Notes under the pieces: generated by a model
Database searches by the model: none
Seen by the model: only the letters and a program-made list of their open reading frames with translations
What the model was told of the DNA's origin: nothing
Shown: positions 6,569-17,099 of the stretch, piece by piece
Position numbering within the stretch: position 1 is the stretch's first letter
How the letters are laid out: the number at the start of each line of letters is the position of its first letter
Made by a program: the position numbers and the translations under genes
Source: Gammaproteobacteria bacterium
GTDB taxonomy: Bacteria; Pseudomonadota; Gammaproteobacteria; Ga0077554; Ga007554
Length of the DNA: 60,259 bases
Direction: 5' to 3'
Assembly: GCA_023266055.1 (NCBI GenBank)
Contig: JAHFRW010000013.1
Span: 1 to 60,259 of the forward strand

Positions 6569-8020
6569 TTATTTCCGCCAGAACGCGGGGCTGAGTATCA
6601 CGAGCAGCGTAAACACTTCCAGCCGACCCAGCAGCATGGCGAAGCTGAGAATCCAGATGCCAGCATCGTTAACCGCAACGAAGTTGGCGGCGACCATGCC
6701 CAGGCCAGGGCCACCGAGGTTCAGGCAGGTGGCCACGCCGGAAAATGCCGTTATCATGTCCAGACCCGTCGCCATCAAGGTGAGGGATAATACAACGAAG
6801 CTGGTGATGTACAGGACAGAAAATCCCCATACCGCTTCCACGACCCGATCGGGCAGTGAACGCTCACCGATTTTTACCGGAATAATTGCGTTGGGATGTA
6901 TCAGACGTTTGATTTCACGCAGGCCTTGTTTGTAGAGCAGCAGGATGCGCACGACTTTCATGCCGCCCGCGGTGGATCCCGCGCAGCCCCCAATAAAACC
7001 GATGGTGATTAACAGCGGTGGCAGGAGCAAGGGCCACACAGAAAAATCAGTGGTGAGAAACCCGGTGCTGGTGATCATGGTAACGACGTGAAATGCGCCG
7101 TAATGCAGCGCGTCCCAGAAATTTGGGTAGTGTCCGGTAGTAAACAGTATGGTGGTGGTGAGAGCAATAATAATCCCGATAATGATAAAAAATCCGCGCA
7201 CTTCTGCGTCATACCAGTAGAGCTTGATATTAAACTGTCGCCATGCCATAAAGTGGATCGCAAAATTAATACTGCCCAATAACATGAAGATGATGGCGAT
7301 GATGTCGATTACCGAGTTGTTGAAATGACCCATGCTGGCATCATGTGTGGAAAAGCCACCCGTGGAAACGGTGGCAAAGCTGTGGCCTATGGCATCGAAC
7401 AGGCTCATGCCCGCCAGCCAATAGGCGGCTGCACAAGCCACCGTGAGCCCCAGGTAGATGTACCACAGGGCGCGCGCTGTTTCGGTAATGCGGGGTGTGA
7501 GCTTGTTGTCTTTCATCGGCCCCGGAGTTTCAGCACGATAGAGTTGCATGCCACCAATGCCCAGCATGGGGAAAATGGCGACCGCCAGCACAACGATTCC
7601 CATACCGCCCAAAAACTGAAGTTGTTGCCGGTAATACAAAATGGATTGTGGCAGATGATCCAGGCCGATAATGACGGTGGCGCCTGTGGTGGTGAAGCCG
7701 GACACGGATTCGAATACCGCGTCGGTGAACGACATGTGCGGGTGTTCAGACAGCATGAATGGCAGGGCGCTCACCAGACTCAACGCTGTCCAGAACAATA
7801 CGACCACCACGAAACCATCTCGAAGATGCAGCTCTTTACGGTATCTTCTTGCGGGCAACCAGCAAAACAGGCCGCTCAGAAATGTAAGCGTAAACGCCAT
7901 AAAAAACGCATTTTGGGTGTTATCAGCGTACCAGTAGGAAACTCCTACGGGGGGCAGCATGGTCACACTGAACAGCATCAGCAGCAAACCGAGAATACGT
8001 TGAATAGCCGTAAATTGCAT
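6569..8020 (-). CDS. trkH: Trk potassium uptake system membrane subunit TrkH
   Basis: The 483-residue integral membrane protein has the four-fold repeat of K+ channel-like segments. The selectivity-filter loops are visible in order: SGFTTTGATV, VSTGGFSTHD, ITSTGFLTTD and NLGGPGLG. It forms the K+-translocating pore in the inner membrane and needs the NAD(H)-binding regulator TrkA, encoded 62 bp upstream on the same strand. The last residues SPAFWRK are the normal end. Its stop lies only 11 bp from the stop of the convergent restriction-enzyme remnant, so the accessory island ends right at this core gene. Confidence 0.95.
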   Translation of the reverse strand: MQFTAIQRILGLLLMLFSVTMLPPVGVSYWYADNTQNAFFMAFTLTFLSGLFCWLPARRYRKELHLRDGFVVVVLFWTALSLVSALPFMLSEHPHMSFTDAVFESVSGFTTTGATVIIGLDHLPQSILYYRQQLQFLGGMGIVVLAVAIFPMLGIGGMQLYRAETPGPMKDNKLTPRITETARALWYIYLGLTVACAAAYWLAGMSLFDAIGHSFATVSTGGFSTHDASMGHFNNSVIDIIAIIFMLLGSINFAIHFMAWRQFNIKLYWYDAEVRGFFIIIGIIIALTTTILFTTGHYPNFWDALHYGAFHVVTMITSTGFLTTDFSVWPLLLPPLLITIGFIGGCAGSTAGGMKVVRILLLYKQGLREIKRLIHPNAIIPVKIGERSLPDRVVEAVWGFSVLYITSFVVLSLTLMATGLDMITAFSGVATCLNLGGPGLGMVAANFVAVNDAGIWILSFAMLLGRLEVFTLLVILSPAFWRK

Positions 8021-8082
8021 GGTAGGTCAGTGTCAGGGGTGGGCGTTTGATGTGTGTGTGGTCATGAGCGGCGGTTCCCTGA

Positions 8083-9456
8083 TTACAGAAATGTTGCACT
8101 GACCTGGAATAATCGCTCCACGTCTCTAACGCGCGTTTTGTCCACAAGAAATAAAATGACATGGTCTTCGGCTTCAATAACCGTGTCATGATGGGCCACG
8201 AGCACTTCACCCTGGCGCACAATCGCGCCGATGTTGGTGCCGGGCGGTAATTTAATATCCTGAATGGCACGGCCCACGACTTTGGAGGATTTGCGGTCGC
8301 CGTGCGCAATGGCTTCGATGGCTTCCGCCACACCGCGCCGCAAGGAATGCACCACGGCCACGTCACCCCGCCGCACATGGGCAAGCAGACTGCCGATCAT
8401 TGCCTGATGAGGTGAGATGGCGATATCAATCGTGCCGCTCTCCACCAGATCAACGTAAGCGGAGCGGTTGATTAATGCCATGACCTTGCGCGCACCCAGG
8501 CGTTTGGCGAGCATGCCGGAGAGAATGTTGTCTTCGTCGTCATTGGTGAGTGCACAGAATACGTCGGTTGCCTCGATATTTTCTTCGAGCAATAAATCTT
8601 CGTCGGTCGCGTCACCCAGCAAGACGGTGGCTTTTTCCAGTTCTTCCGACAGATGCCGGGCGCGCTGCGGGTTGTGTTCTATGACTTTAACCTGATAATC
8701 ATGTTCCAGTGCCTTGGCCAGACGCTTGCCAATGTTGCCACCACCCGCGATCATGATGCGTTTGAAGGGTTGATCGAGACGGCGCAGCTCGCCCATGACG
8801 GCACGGATATCTTTTTGTGCGGCGATAAAAAATACTTCATCATCCACTTCGATGACGGTGTTGCCTTCGGGGATGATGGGTTTGTTGCGGCGGAAAATCG
8901 CCGCAACGCGGGTTTGAATGCCGGGCATGTGTTCGCGTAGCGCGCGCAGTTCCCGTCCCAGCAACAGGCCGCCGTAATGAACGCGTACCGCCACCATACG
9001 CACTTTGCCATGAGCAAAATCCAGTACCTGCAGGGCGCCGGGGTACTCAATGAGTCGCTGGATATAATCAGTTACCGCCTGATCAGGGCTGATCAGGACA
9101 TCGATGGCAAAGGCATTTTCCTTGAATAGCTGAGGGAAGTTCAGGTATTCAGTGGCGCGTACGCGCGCGATTTTGGTGGGTGTGTGGAACAGCACGTGTG
9201 CAATCTGGCAAGCCACCATGTTGGTTTCATCACTGTTGGTCACGGCCAGAATCATGTCAGCATCTTCCGCGCCGGCGCGTTTCAGCACTTCAGGGTGTGA
9301 GGCGTGACCGCATACCGTGCGCAGGTCGAGGCGATCCTGCAAGGCCTGCAGGCATTCCATGTCGGTGTCGATCACGGTGATGTCATTGGCCTCGCTGACC
9401 AGATTGATTGCTACTGACGAGCCTACTTGTCCGGCGCCGAGGATAATTATTTTCAT
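8083..9456 (-). CDS. trkA: Trk potassium uptake regulatory subunit TrkA
   Basis: The 457-residue cytoplasmic protein has two tandem RCK modules. The first begins [16 protein letters not shown] with the Rossmann GxGxxG nucleotide site; the second begins near residue 232 with [14 protein letters not shown]. Each is followed by a TrkA-C domain (for example [13 protein letters not shown] and [17 protein letters not shown]). It gates TrkH by binding NAD(H)/ATP and is peripheral to the inner membrane. The gene lies between ntrX and trkH, all on the minus strand, the order found in many gammaproteobacteria. Confidence 0.95.
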   Translation of the reverse strand: MKIIILGAGQVGSSVAINLVSEANDITVIDTDMECLQALQDRLDLRTVCGHASHPEVLKRAGAEDADMILAVTNSDETNMVACQIAHVLFHTPTKIARVRATEYLNFPQLFKENAFAIDVLISPDQAVTDYIQRLIEYPGALQVLDFAHGKVRMVAVRVHYGGLLLGRELRALREHMPGIQTRVAAIFRRNKPIIPEGNTVIEVDDEVFFIAAQKDIRAVMGELRRLDQPFKRIMIAGGGNIGKRLAKALEHDYQVKVIEHNPQRARHLSEELEKATVLLGDATDEDLLLEENIEATDVFCALTNDDEDNILSGMLAKRLGARKVMALINRSAYVDLVESGTIDIAISPHQAMIGSLLAHVRRGDVAVVHSLRRGVAEAIEAIAHGDRKSSKVVGRAIQDIKLPPGTNIGAIVRQGEVLVAHHDTVIEAEDHVILFLVDKTRVRDVERLFQVSATFL

Positions 9457-9568
9457 TTTAGGCCATAATCCTAGTTAAGCGCTCCGATATATGTCGGGTG
9501 AGGTGTAGTGGAGCTGTTCGTTGGTTATTGCAATCTCCATTCTCTCAAGCCAAGGGGCGACAATTTTA

Positions 9569-10966
9569 TCACTGATCGAGCGATTCGGGTACACTGGAGA
9601 GATTAATTCCCAGGGCGCGCATTTTTCGGTACAGATGGGTGCGTTCCATGCCCGCCAGTTTGGCGACTTTGCTGATGTTGCCGCCTGTTTCGCGCAACTG
9701 GTATTCCAGGTAGGCTTTTTCAAACTGGTTACGCGCCTCGCGTAGAGGCAAGTCAAAGGTTGCGGTGGGAGAGGAGCGCGCGGGTTCGTTCCGCTCGGGA
9801 TGGTTGCCCAGCGCCATCTTCACCTCGGCAGCGCCAATTTCAGTGTCGCTGCCCAATATTAGCAGGCGCTGGATCAGGTTTTTTATTTCTCTTATATTTC
9901 CCGGCCAGGAATGGTTGCGCAGGCAATTTTGGGCGGCCAGGGAAAAATTGCGGTAGGGCAGGTTTTCCTGGCGCACGAAAACATCAGTGTAATAATTGAC
10001 CAGATCTGAAACGTCTTCACAATGTTCCCTGAGCGCGGGTATACGCAAGGGCAGTACATTGAGTTGATAATAGAGATCTTCGCGAAAGCGTTTGCCCTGT
10101 ACTTCCTGTGCCAAATCATGGCGTGTGGCGGCGATGATGCGGGTGTCCAGCTTGATGGGTTCATTGCTGTCTGTTCTTGCAAAGGATTTGTTACGCAGCG
10201 CCTGCATCAGGCGCCCCTGCAGGGATAGGCTCATGTCGCTGATGTCATCCAGAAACAGTGTGCCACCACTCGCTTGTTCCAGCAGTCCGTAATGGATTTT
10301 TCCGTCTTTCTCACCGCCAAAAAAATCAATCGTGCTATTGGCGTTTCCCGGATTTTTGTTGTTGACAGCCATGCTGACGTCCACAAAGGGGTGTTGGCGC
10401 CGTGGACTGCAATTATGCAAATAGTGCGCGAATAATTTTTTACCGACGCCCGCCTCGCCGGTAATCAATGCCGGCGCATCGTGCTGTGCGATTTTTCTGG
10501 CTTGCTCCCGCAGTGATTGCATGATCGCGCTGCGACCGATCGGTTCTTCCAGGGTCGGGCCGTGAGCGCGTAGCCCCAGATTTTCGCGTTGTAATTTGTC
10601 GGCTTCAAGCGCACGCTTTACCGTCACCAGCAATTTGGCCATCGACAGCGGTTTTTCCAGAAAGTCGTACGCTCCCCAGCGTGTTGCCTCGACGGCGGTT
10701 TCCACGGTGGCGTGGCCGGACATCATGATGACAGGGGGCATGGCGCCGCCTTCATGGGACCATTCCTTCAGAAGTGAAATACCATCCATGTCCGGCATCC
10801 AGATGTCGAGCAGTACCAGATTAGGCCGCCGCTCCCGCCGTGCACGCTGCGCTGCTGCGCTATTTTCTGCGGTAGAAACGCTGTATCCTTCATCCTGCAG
10901 GATTTCCTTGATCAGTTCACGTATATCACGCTCGTCGTCTACAACAAGAATGTAAGCGGTGTTCAT
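9569..10966 (-). CDS. ntrX: NtrX-type response regulator with AAA+ domain
   Basis: The 465-residue protein has an N-terminal receiver (VVDDERDI; phospho-acceptor Asp in LLDIWMPDMDG), a central AAA+ domain (Walker A GEAGVGKK near residues 168-175; Walker B-like TLFLDDI) and a C-terminal Fis-type helix-turn-helix (GGNISKVAKLAGMERTHLYRKM). The sigma-54-contacting GAFTGA loop is absent: the region reads FFGGEKDGKIHYGLLEQA. NtrX proteins commonly lack it, so sigma-54 activation is doubtful and direct repression or activation is likelier. It is encoded 3 bp after ntrY and pairs with that kinase; NtrYX systems respond to redox or nitrogen state and often control envelope functions. Confidence 0.9.
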   Translation of the reverse strand: MNTAYILVVDDERDIRELIKEILQDEGYSVSTAENSAAAQRARRERRPNLVLLDIWMPDMDGISLLKEWSHEGGAMPPVIMMSGHATVETAVEATRWGAYDFLEKPLSMAKLLVTVKRALEADKLQRENLGLRAHGPTLEEPIGRSAIMQSLREQARKIAQHDAPALITGEAGVGKKLFAHYLHNCSPRRQHPFVDVSMAVNNKNPGNANSTIDFFGGEKDGKIHYGLLEQASGGTLFLDDISDMSLSLQGRLMQALRNKSFARTDSNEPIKLDTRIIAATRHDLAQEVQGKRFREDLYYQLNVLPLRIPALREHCEDVSDLVNYYTDVFVRQENLPYRNFSLAAQNCLRNHSWPGNIREIKNLIQRLLILGSDTEIGAAEVKMALGNHPERNEPARSSPTATFDLPLREARNQFEKAYLEYQLRETGGNISKVAKLAGMERTHLYRKMRALGINLSSVPESLDQ

Positions 10967-10969
10967 GTG

Positions 10970-13261
10970 CTATTTCTCCGTCAACTGTTGAGAAATTGTG
11001 GGCTGCATGTGTTCATGGCTTGAGGTGCTGTCTGTCTGTTGGGATGAAGGTGTGACAGCCGCATTGTGCAGCAACGGTAGACGTACCCTGAAGCATGCGC
11101 CTCCTTCGGGATTGTTTTCAGCCCATACTATGCCACCATGCTCTTCCACGATCTTTTTTACAATAGCCAGGCCCAGGCCACTGCCCTTGGATTTTCGGGT
11201 GATACCCGGTTCGAAAAGCGTGCTGAGTATTTCTGCCGGAATACCCGGGCCATTGTCGCGTACCGTAATTTCAATGTTGTTAAAGTCGGCGTCGTGTATC
11301 CAGTGTGTGGTAATAATAATACAACATCCTGAGTTTTCATGCAGGGCATCCAGTGCATTTTTAATCAGGTTGTGGAGTAGTTGACGAAATCGCCCCGCGT
11401 CCGCCTCAATGAACGGTAGTTGTTTGTCCAGCTCGGTCTGCAACTGTATGTTGGCGTCATGACCATGATACAGGTCTGCTACATCTTCGATCAGCAGATT
11501 AATGTCCACGGGTTCGATTACTAATTTTGGTGCGCGGGCATAATCCGAGAAGGCTTTTACCATATCTTTCATGGCAGTGACCTGTTGAATAATGGTGTGC
11601 GTGGAGCGATCCAGCACGCGCGCATCTTCCGGGTTCATGGTGTCAAGATATTTGTGTCGTAACCGTTCAGCAGAAAGTTGAATCGGCGTCAACGGGTTCT
11701 TGATTTCATGTGCCAGACGCCGCGCAACTTCACCCCAGGCGGCATCTCGTTGTGCCTGAATGAGTGCGGTAATGTCGTCAAATACGGTGACATAACCGTT
11801 CGCACAACCTTCTGTATGTCCATTTTCAATATGAAGTAATGGTGCGCCACGACACATCAGAATCTGTCGGCCGCTATTGCCGAACAACACGATTTCCTCG
11901 CGCCATTCCTGGGGCGCGTCTGACAGGTGTGGCAGGAGGGCCTCGGCAAACGTCTGGAGTGGCGGATAATTATCCCTGATATGTTGCAGGGTTTTGCCGA
12001 TGTGCTGGGTGATGTCGCTGCCCAGAATCTGGTTGGATGCCAGATTCGCGGTGCGTAATACCTGTTGTGTATCGAAGGTAAGAACGCCTGATGAGAGTCT
12101 GACCAGCACGGCCTCCAGGTAGGCGCGCTGTTGCTCGGCGTGTTGATGGCTGAGGTGGGCTTCATCCCGTGCCAGGGCAATTTTTCTTGTCATATCATTA
12201 AATGATGTGACAAGAAAACTCAGTTCATCATGGGCGGGTAATGAGGGTAGCTGTTGATCATAATTTCCGGCCGCTACGGCACGTGTTCCAATCGCCAGTA
12301 CACGCACCGGTTCCGTCAGGCGGCGCGCTGAAAACAGGGCGGCCCACACGGCCATGAGCACGCTGAGCAGTAATACAAGTGAGAGTGTCAATGTGAAACT
12401 GAATTTGAGTGGCTCACGCAAGTAGCCCAGCTCCTGATATTTGGCATAGGCGGTTTGTACGCCTTCCGCGAGCGTGTTCATGTTGCTGGCAACGGGGTAG
12501 AGTGCCTGCAGTGCCTGGGTTGAGTTGCTGACGGAAGGGCTGTGCAGCAGCACAATAATGCGCACATAAAGTCCGGTATCGCGAATAGGGTCAAGGCCCA
12601 CGTGCGAGAGTCCTTGTCGCAGGCCCAATAATATGGATTCACTGGGTTGCATAGGTACAATCATGGTGGGGTCATCGCTGCTGAACGCAATGACCTGGCC
12701 ATGGGTCGTCATGAGTGTCAAATCTGATGCACCACTGCGATGACGTAATATATCCATGCTGGAAATGACTTGTGAGGGGGCAACTTCCTCAATCTCGCTG
12801 GCCATGCGTTGTGTCTGTCGTAACAGGTCGCGCATACGGCCATTAAGCGCGATGCGGCTGAGCTCCAGGGAGTCGGTAAGCGCTTTCTCGGTGCGTACAT
12901 CAAACCAGCTGTCAATGCCGCGCTGTAAAAAATCCACCGAGAAATAATATACCAATGATACGGGGAACAAGGACAGAATCACGAAGATGGTTGCCAGGCG
13001 TACCGTGAGACGTGAGCCTACGACACCTTCACGGTATTGGCGTCGCAGACGTTGCAGGTTGACGGCAATCAAGCCGACCAGCACCACCAGTTCGAGGACA
13101 TTGATCACCAGTAAAAATGAATATAGTTGGCCGAACTGGGCCGAGTTCTGCGTGGCGCTGCTCATTAAATACAGCGATATCAGCAGCAGCAGGAATAATA
13201 CAATGACCGGTGCGATGCCGGCGCTGAGCCGCCTTAAGGTTCGAATGACCATATATACCAT
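10970..13261 (-). CDS. ntrY: NtrY-type sensor histidine kinase
   Basis: The 763-residue protein has an N-terminal membrane region (helices near residues 15-35, 46-67 and 85-107), a long periplasmic or extracytoplasmic segment, another helix near 290-312, a HAMP domain (RRLTEPVRVLAIGTRAVAAGNYD), a PAS domain, the HisKA box (RRLAHEIKNPLTPIQLSAERL, His near residue 525) and a HATPase domain (LIKNALDAL, DNGPGIP, GSGLGLAIVKKI). It phosphorylates NtrX. The start at 13261 overlaps the DUF4390 gene by 28 bp; a second ATG at 13252 is also possible. The short coding overlap supports cotranscription of DUF4390-ntrY-ntrX. Confidence 0.93.
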   Translation of the reverse strand: MVYMVIRTLRRLSAGIAPVIVLFLLLLISLYLMSSATQNSAQFGQLYSFLLVINVLELVVLVGLIAVNLQRLRRQYREGVVGSRLTVRLATIFVILSLFPVSLVYYFSVDFLQRGIDSWFDVRTEKALTDSLELSRIALNGRMRDLLRQTQRMASEIEEVAPSQVISSMDILRHRSGASDLTLMTTHGQVIAFSSDDPTMIVPMQPSESILLGLRQGLSHVGLDPIRDTGLYVRIIVLLHSPSVSNSTQALQALYPVASNMNTLAEGVQTAYAKYQELGYLREPLKFSFTLTLSLVLLLSVLMAVWAALFSARRLTEPVRVLAIGTRAVAAGNYDQQLPSLPAHDELSFLVTSFNDMTRKIALARDEAHLSHQHAEQQRAYLEAVLVRLSSGVLTFDTQQVLRTANLASNQILGSDITQHIGKTLQHIRDNYPPLQTFAEALLPHLSDAPQEWREEIVLFGNSGRQILMCRGAPLLHIENGHTEGCANGYVTVFDDITALIQAQRDAAWGEVARRLAHEIKNPLTPIQLSAERLRHKYLDTMNPEDARVLDRSTHTIIQQVTAMKDMVKAFSDYARAPKLVIEPVDINLLIEDVADLYHGHDANIQLQTELDKQLPFIEADAGRFRQLLHNLIKNALDALHENSGCCIIITTHWIHDADFNNIEITVRDNGPGIPAEILSTLFEPGITRKSKGSGLGLAIVKKIVEEHGGIVWAENNPEGGACFRVRLPLLHNAAVTPSSQQTDSTSSHEHMQPTISQQLTEK

Positions 13262-13860
13262 TCGCTGCTCAAGCGCCAGCCCGAGGAAATGTAAGCCAAT
13301 ACCCGGATGGGCACGGGTAATGTTTCAAGGTCAAGGCGGGTGCGCAACCGCGCAAAATATTTTTCGCCGGGGAGCAGTAGTTGTGCATCCAGCATCGGGA
13401 AGTTTTCAATCGAGCTCAGGTCGTCGATGGCTGTTTTCAGGGTTGGAAAGCTGGTTTGAACGCCAGTGTTGAGGTTTTTGACGAGATATTGCTGAGTGAG
13501 TGCATGATACGAGAGTTGATAGCGCTGTTCAATGGTGGCGATCAGTTGTGCCCACAGGTATTCCCGCTGGCGTAATACTTCGATATCCAGGGTAATGGTG
13601 AGCGGTATGCCTTTTTGCAGCGCGCCAAGCGCTTCTTCGCTGAGCTGATAAGAAAGCCGGGTGTTCAGGCGATATACCTTGTCAATCAGCGTGACATCGG
13701 CATTGCGTACCACGAACCCATTTTTTGTCTCCCCTTTCGGGTCGTCGGCCGAGGTAATGCCAAGATAGAAAAAACACGCCAAAAACAATGCCAGCGATAC
13801 TATCTTGTGCAGGGTGAGTTGTGAGTTATCGTGCCATTCTTTCATAGTCTCAACTGTCAC
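13234..13860 (-). CDS. DUF4390 protein, exported
   Basis: The 208-residue product has an N-terminal hydrophobic segment (about residues 20-37, a signal peptide or anchor) and a domain with NADVTLIDKVYRLNTRLSYQL, IPLTITLDIEV, W.QL.ATIEQRYQLSYHALT and a final SGWRLSSEWYIWSFEP. This matches DUF4390 proteins that sit directly upstream of ntrYX in many gammaproteobacteria. Function is unknown; the constant linkage suggests a periplasmic partner of the NtrY sensor domain, an inference from context. An alternative start is ATG at about 13842 (MKEWHDN). Confidence 0.85.
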   Translation of the reverse strand: MTVETMKEWHDNSQLTLHKIVSLALFLACFFYLGITSADDPKGETKNGFVVRNADVTLIDKVYRLNTRLSYQLSEEALGALQKGIPLTITLDIEVLRQREYLWAQLIATIEQRYQLSYHALTQQYLVKNLNTGVQTSFPTLKTAIDDLSSIENFPMLDAQLLLPGEKYFARLRTRLDLETLPVPIRVLAYISSGWRLSSEWYIWSFEP

Positions 13861-14033
13861 ACGTAGTCGACATTATATTTCGCACATACGAAACATGATG
13901 CCGACATTGCTCTCCTCCGTTCACTGCATATGGATGTGCCCGTGCTGGTCGCGTCCAGTGTTTGTGGCAACGGTGCCCGACGGTTCCTGTGCATGAATGC
14001 ATGCGCAGAAGGTGAGGTGCCGGAGGTTGCATA

Positions 14034-15467
14034 TTATCCTTTTATCAGGTGCGCGTAATAAAAGCCGTCCATGGCGTCCTCGCCAGGTAATATCTGCCGC
14101 CCTGCTTCTACGGGCCGCCCCCAGTCGGCGCAGATCGGTTGTTCGCGCGCATCAGGATGGGCGGCCAGAAACCGGGTGATTTGTTGCTGGTTTTCTTCTG
14201 GCAGGATAGAGCATGTGACGTACAAAAGCATCCCCCCCGGGCGAAGTAATGGCCATAATGCTTCCAGAATGCGTGTTTGTTGCTCTGCCAGTGCGCTGAT
14301 GTCTGCGGGTTGGCGCAGATATTTTATGTCGGCATGGCGGCGTATCACGCCTGTGGCAGAGCAGGGAGCGTCAAGCAGAATACAGTCAAAGGGGTTGCCG
14401 TCCCACCAGATGGAGGGGGCTGCGGCATCGCCATGCCGCAATTGAATACGGCTATTGCCTTGCATTATTTGAGGATGATCATTGAGTCCCAGTCGTTGCA
14501 GGGTTTCGTGCACACGCTTCAGGCGTTGATCGTCATTGTCCAGTGCGGTGAGTGCCATGTTTGCGGCTGCAGGTGTGGCGAACAATAATTCCAGAATGTG
14601 AGCCGTTTTTCCGCCAGGCGCCGCGCACGCGTCCAGTACGCGGTGTTGGGCGCCGCCGCACCCCTGCTGCGTGACGAACAGGGGTGCGGCCAGTTGTGCG
14701 GCGGCGTCCTGCACGGATACCCAGCCGTTGCTGAAACCGGGCAGGCGTTCGACATCCATGGGTTGTGCCAGGGTAATGCCGTGGGAGGTGTGCGGCGCGG
14801 CGCGGGCGTCGATGCCCGCTGTCTGTAATGCCTGCAGATAGGTTTCGCGATTCATGCGTTGCGCGTTAACACGCAACGTCATGGGCGGGCGCTGGTTGTT
14901 GGCCATGGCAATGGTTTGCCAGAGTGGTAGCACGGGCGTGCCTTCGGCCTGCGTGCTGATATGCGGTGCAGGCCAGGCGGTTTTGAAGGCGTTGAGCAGC
15001 CAGGCGGGATGAGCGAATGCCGCTGCTTCGTCACAATCAACAGTGGCAGCTATGCGCTCGGCATCGCGCACATAGCTGCGCAGTACGGCATTGATCAAGC
15101 CACGCGCCCAGGCCTTGTTCAGCGCCTTGGCCGCTGATACCGTTTCAGTCACGGCAGCATGATTGGGGGTGCGCATGTAAATCAATTGATACAGACCCAG
15201 TAACAGCAGGGTATGAATGTTGGCGTCGCGTTCCTTGAGAGGTTTGCGCATCAGGTGTGCCAGAATAGCGGTCAGGCGTGGCTGCCAGCGCAATACGCCA
15301 TAGCACATCTCCTGCACCAGCGCGCGCTCACCTGCGCCTTTCTGGGTAGCAGTGGACGTATGGGTACCAGGAAGTTGGGCAAGACATTGTGGCAGCGCCA
15401 CGCTTAACGAGCGTCGCTCAAACAGAACCTGTGTCAGCGTGTTTGCGGCGAGTGCGCGAGCGTTCAT
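14034..15467 (-). CDS. rsmB: 16S rRNA cytosine-967 C5-methyltransferase RsmB (Sun/Fmu)
   Basis: The 477-residue protein has an N-terminal NusB-like RNA-binding domain ([36 protein letters not shown]) and a C-terminal SAM-dependent domain. The SAM site [16 protein letters not shown] and the catalytic motif [14 protein letters not shown] with the Cys of the PCS motif are intact; the second Cys lies in [10 protein letters not shown]. It methylates C967 of 16S rRNA. The start overlaps the end of fmt by 4 bp (ATGA-type), so def, fmt and rsmB form a translation-coupled operon. Confidence 0.95.
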   Translation of the reverse strand: MNARALAANTLTQVLFERRSLSVALPQCLAQLPGTHTSTATQKGAGERALVQEMCYGVLRWQPRLTAILAHLMRKPLKERDANIHTLLLLGLYQLIYMRTPNHAAVTETVSAAKALNKAWARGLINAVLRSYVRDAERIAATVDCDEAAAFAHPAWLLNAFKTAWPAPHISTQAEGTPVLPLWQTIAMANNQRPPMTLRVNAQRMNRETYLQALQTAGIDARAAPHTSHGITLAQPMDVERLPGFSNGWVSVQDAAAQLAAPLFVTQQGCGGAQHRVLDACAAPGGKTAHILELLFATPAAANMALTALDNDDQRLKRVHETLQRLGLNDHPQIMQGNSRIQLRHGDAAAPSIWWDGNPFDCILLDAPCSATGVIRRHADIKYLRQPADISALAEQQTRILEALWPLLRPGGMLLYVTCSILPEENQQQITRFLAAHPDAREQPICADWGRPVEAGRQILPGEDAMDGFYYAHLIKG

Positions 15468-16429
15468 AGGAGTACCGTACCCACCGCCACCAGCGTGTGG
15501 TGTGCATTCCAGAAATCCGCGATCGACAGCGGCCGTCCTCCCGGCAATTGCAGTTGCAGCAAGCGCAGCACACCCTGACCGGTCGCTACATCAATGCCCT
15601 GGCGGTGTGCGGCGATGATGGTGCCGGGTGCTGCCGGGGTGTCGGTGCGTACGGCGGGTTCATCAATGACGCAGGCGGTTAGAATGTGCAGCGACCGCCC
15701 ATCGCCCAGTTGCGTACGAGCAGTGGGCTTGGGGCTGAAGGCGCGTACCTTGCGCTCGATTTCAAGGGCGGATTGATGCCAGTTTATGGGGGTTTCGGTT
15801 TTGTCGATTTTAGCGGCGTAGCATGCCAGTGATGCGTCCTGTACCACGGGGCGTGCAGTGCCGGCATTCAGTTGATCCAGCACTGGCAACAAGCCTTGCG
15901 CGCCGAGTGCTGCTAGACGGTCGTGCAGGGTTTGCGTGGTATCACCGGACAGGATCGGGCAGGCTACCCTGGCCAGCATTGCGCCAGTGTCCAGCCCAGC
16001 GTCCATCTGCATGATGGTAATGCCGGTTTCACTGTCACCGGCCAGTATCGCGCGGTGTATGGGCGCCGCACCGCGCCAGCGCGGCAGCAGCGAGGCATGA
16101 ATGTTCACGCAGCCCAGGCGTGGCGCGGCCAGCACCGCCGGGGGAAGCAGCAAACCATAGGCGGCCACCACCATGATATCGGCCTGCAATGCCTGCAATT
16201 CTGCCTGTGCTTCGGGTGACTTCAGGCTGGCGGGCTGATATACCGGAATATTGTGTTGCAGGGCACACTGTTTGACGGGGCTGGCCTTCAGTTCACGCCC
16301 ACGTCCGGCGGGTCGATCCGGCTGGGTGTATACTGCACAGACGTGATGCGGCGTATGTAGCAGCGCTGCCAGTGCCGCAACCGCAAATTCGGGCGTGCCG
16401 GCGTAAATAATGTTGAGTTTATGCGTCAA
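15464..16429 (-). CDS. fmt: Methionyl-tRNA formyltransferase
   Basis: The 321-residue enzyme formylates Met-tRNA(fMet) with 10-formyl-tetrahydrofolate for translation initiation. It opens [19 protein letters not shown], has [12 protein letters not shown], the catalytic block [21 protein letters not shown] (Asn, His and, further on, Asp in [11 protein letters not shown]) and a C-terminal OB-like tRNA-binding domain. Length matches E. coli Fmt. It lies between def (11 bp upstream) and rsmB (4-bp overlap), the classic def-fmt-rsmB operon. Confidence 0.96.
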   Translation of the reverse strand: MTHKLNIIYAGTPEFAVAALAALLHTPHHVCAVYTQPDRPAGRGRELKASPVKQCALQHNIPVYQPASLKSPEAQAELQALQADIMVVAAYGLLLPPAVLAAPRLGCVNIHASLLPRWRGAAPIHRAILAGDSETGITIMQMDAGLDTGAMLARVACPILSGDTTQTLHDRLAALGAQGLLPVLDQLNAGTARPVVQDASLACYAAKIDKTETPINWHQSALEIERKVRAFSPKPTARTQLGDGRSLHILTACVIDEPAVRTDTPAAPGTIIAAHRQGIDVATGQGVLRLLQLQLPGGRPLSIADFWNAHHTLVAVGTVLL

Positions 16430-16440
16430 GAGCGGTGGCT

Positions 16441-16944
16441 TTACAGGGTCTGGCGACGCTGTTTTTCAAGCTTCTTGCGAATGCGCTGTCGCTTCAGCTC
16501 CGAGAGGTAGTCGACAAACAGCTTGCCGTCGAGGTGGTCGATTTCGTGTTGAATGCAGATGGCCAGAATGTCATCCACCTGCATATCCAGTGGCTTGCCG
16601 TTGCGCCCCAGCGCCCGTACCCGAATCTGTCTGGCGCGTTCGACGGGCTCATAAATGCCCGGCACGGAAAGGCAACCCTCTTCCATGGTTTCGATGCCGT
16701 CCCTGTTCACTATTTCAGGGTTGATCAGGCACAAGGGTGATGTGCGATCTTCGGAAATATCTATAACAATCACTCGCTTGGATACATTTACCTGAGGGGC
16801 GGCCAAGCCGATGCCGGGCGCCTGGTACATGGTTTCAAGCATATCGTCGATCAGGGTGCGAATCGTGTCGTCCACCTGCATGACCGGCGTGGCCTTATTA
16901 CGCAGGCGCGGGTCAGGATAGTGCAAAATCGAGAGAATAGCCAT
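16441..16944 (-). CDS. def: Peptide deformylase
   Basis: The 167-residue metalloenzyme removes the formyl group from nascent proteins. All three signature motifs are present: GIGLAAPQV (residues 45-53), EEGCLSVPG (metal-ligand Cys) and QHEIDHLDG (metal-ligand His pair and catalytic Glu). Length and start ([15 protein letters not shown]) are those of the E. coli enzyme. It is divergent from the LysM gene, with about 155 bp between the two starts that must hold both promoters. Confidence 0.97.
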   Translation of the reverse strand: MAILSILHYPDPRLRNKATPVMQVDDTIRTLIDDMLETMYQAPGIGLAAPQVNVSKRVIVIDISEDRTSPLCLINPEIVNRDGIETMEEGCLSVPGIYEPVERARQIRVRALGRNGKPLDMQVDDILAICIQHEIDHLDGKLFVDYLSELKRQRIRKKLEKQRRQTL

Positions 16945-17099
16945 GCCGGAAAACCTGTATTTAACTTAATTGATAATAGTCCGATATAAGAGTGAGATTA
17001 TCAAGAGAAGTTGCGTCCGGGTTGAAATCTTCACGGAACATTATAATGGATCTGGTCATTGATTTGACGCCACCCGCATCATACTCAATAAGGACGATT

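Noticed and set aside
7325-8050. 241-codon open frame on the plus strand
   Set aside because: Antisense shadow of trkH; composition is rich in His/Gln/Gly as expected for the complement of a membrane-protein gene.
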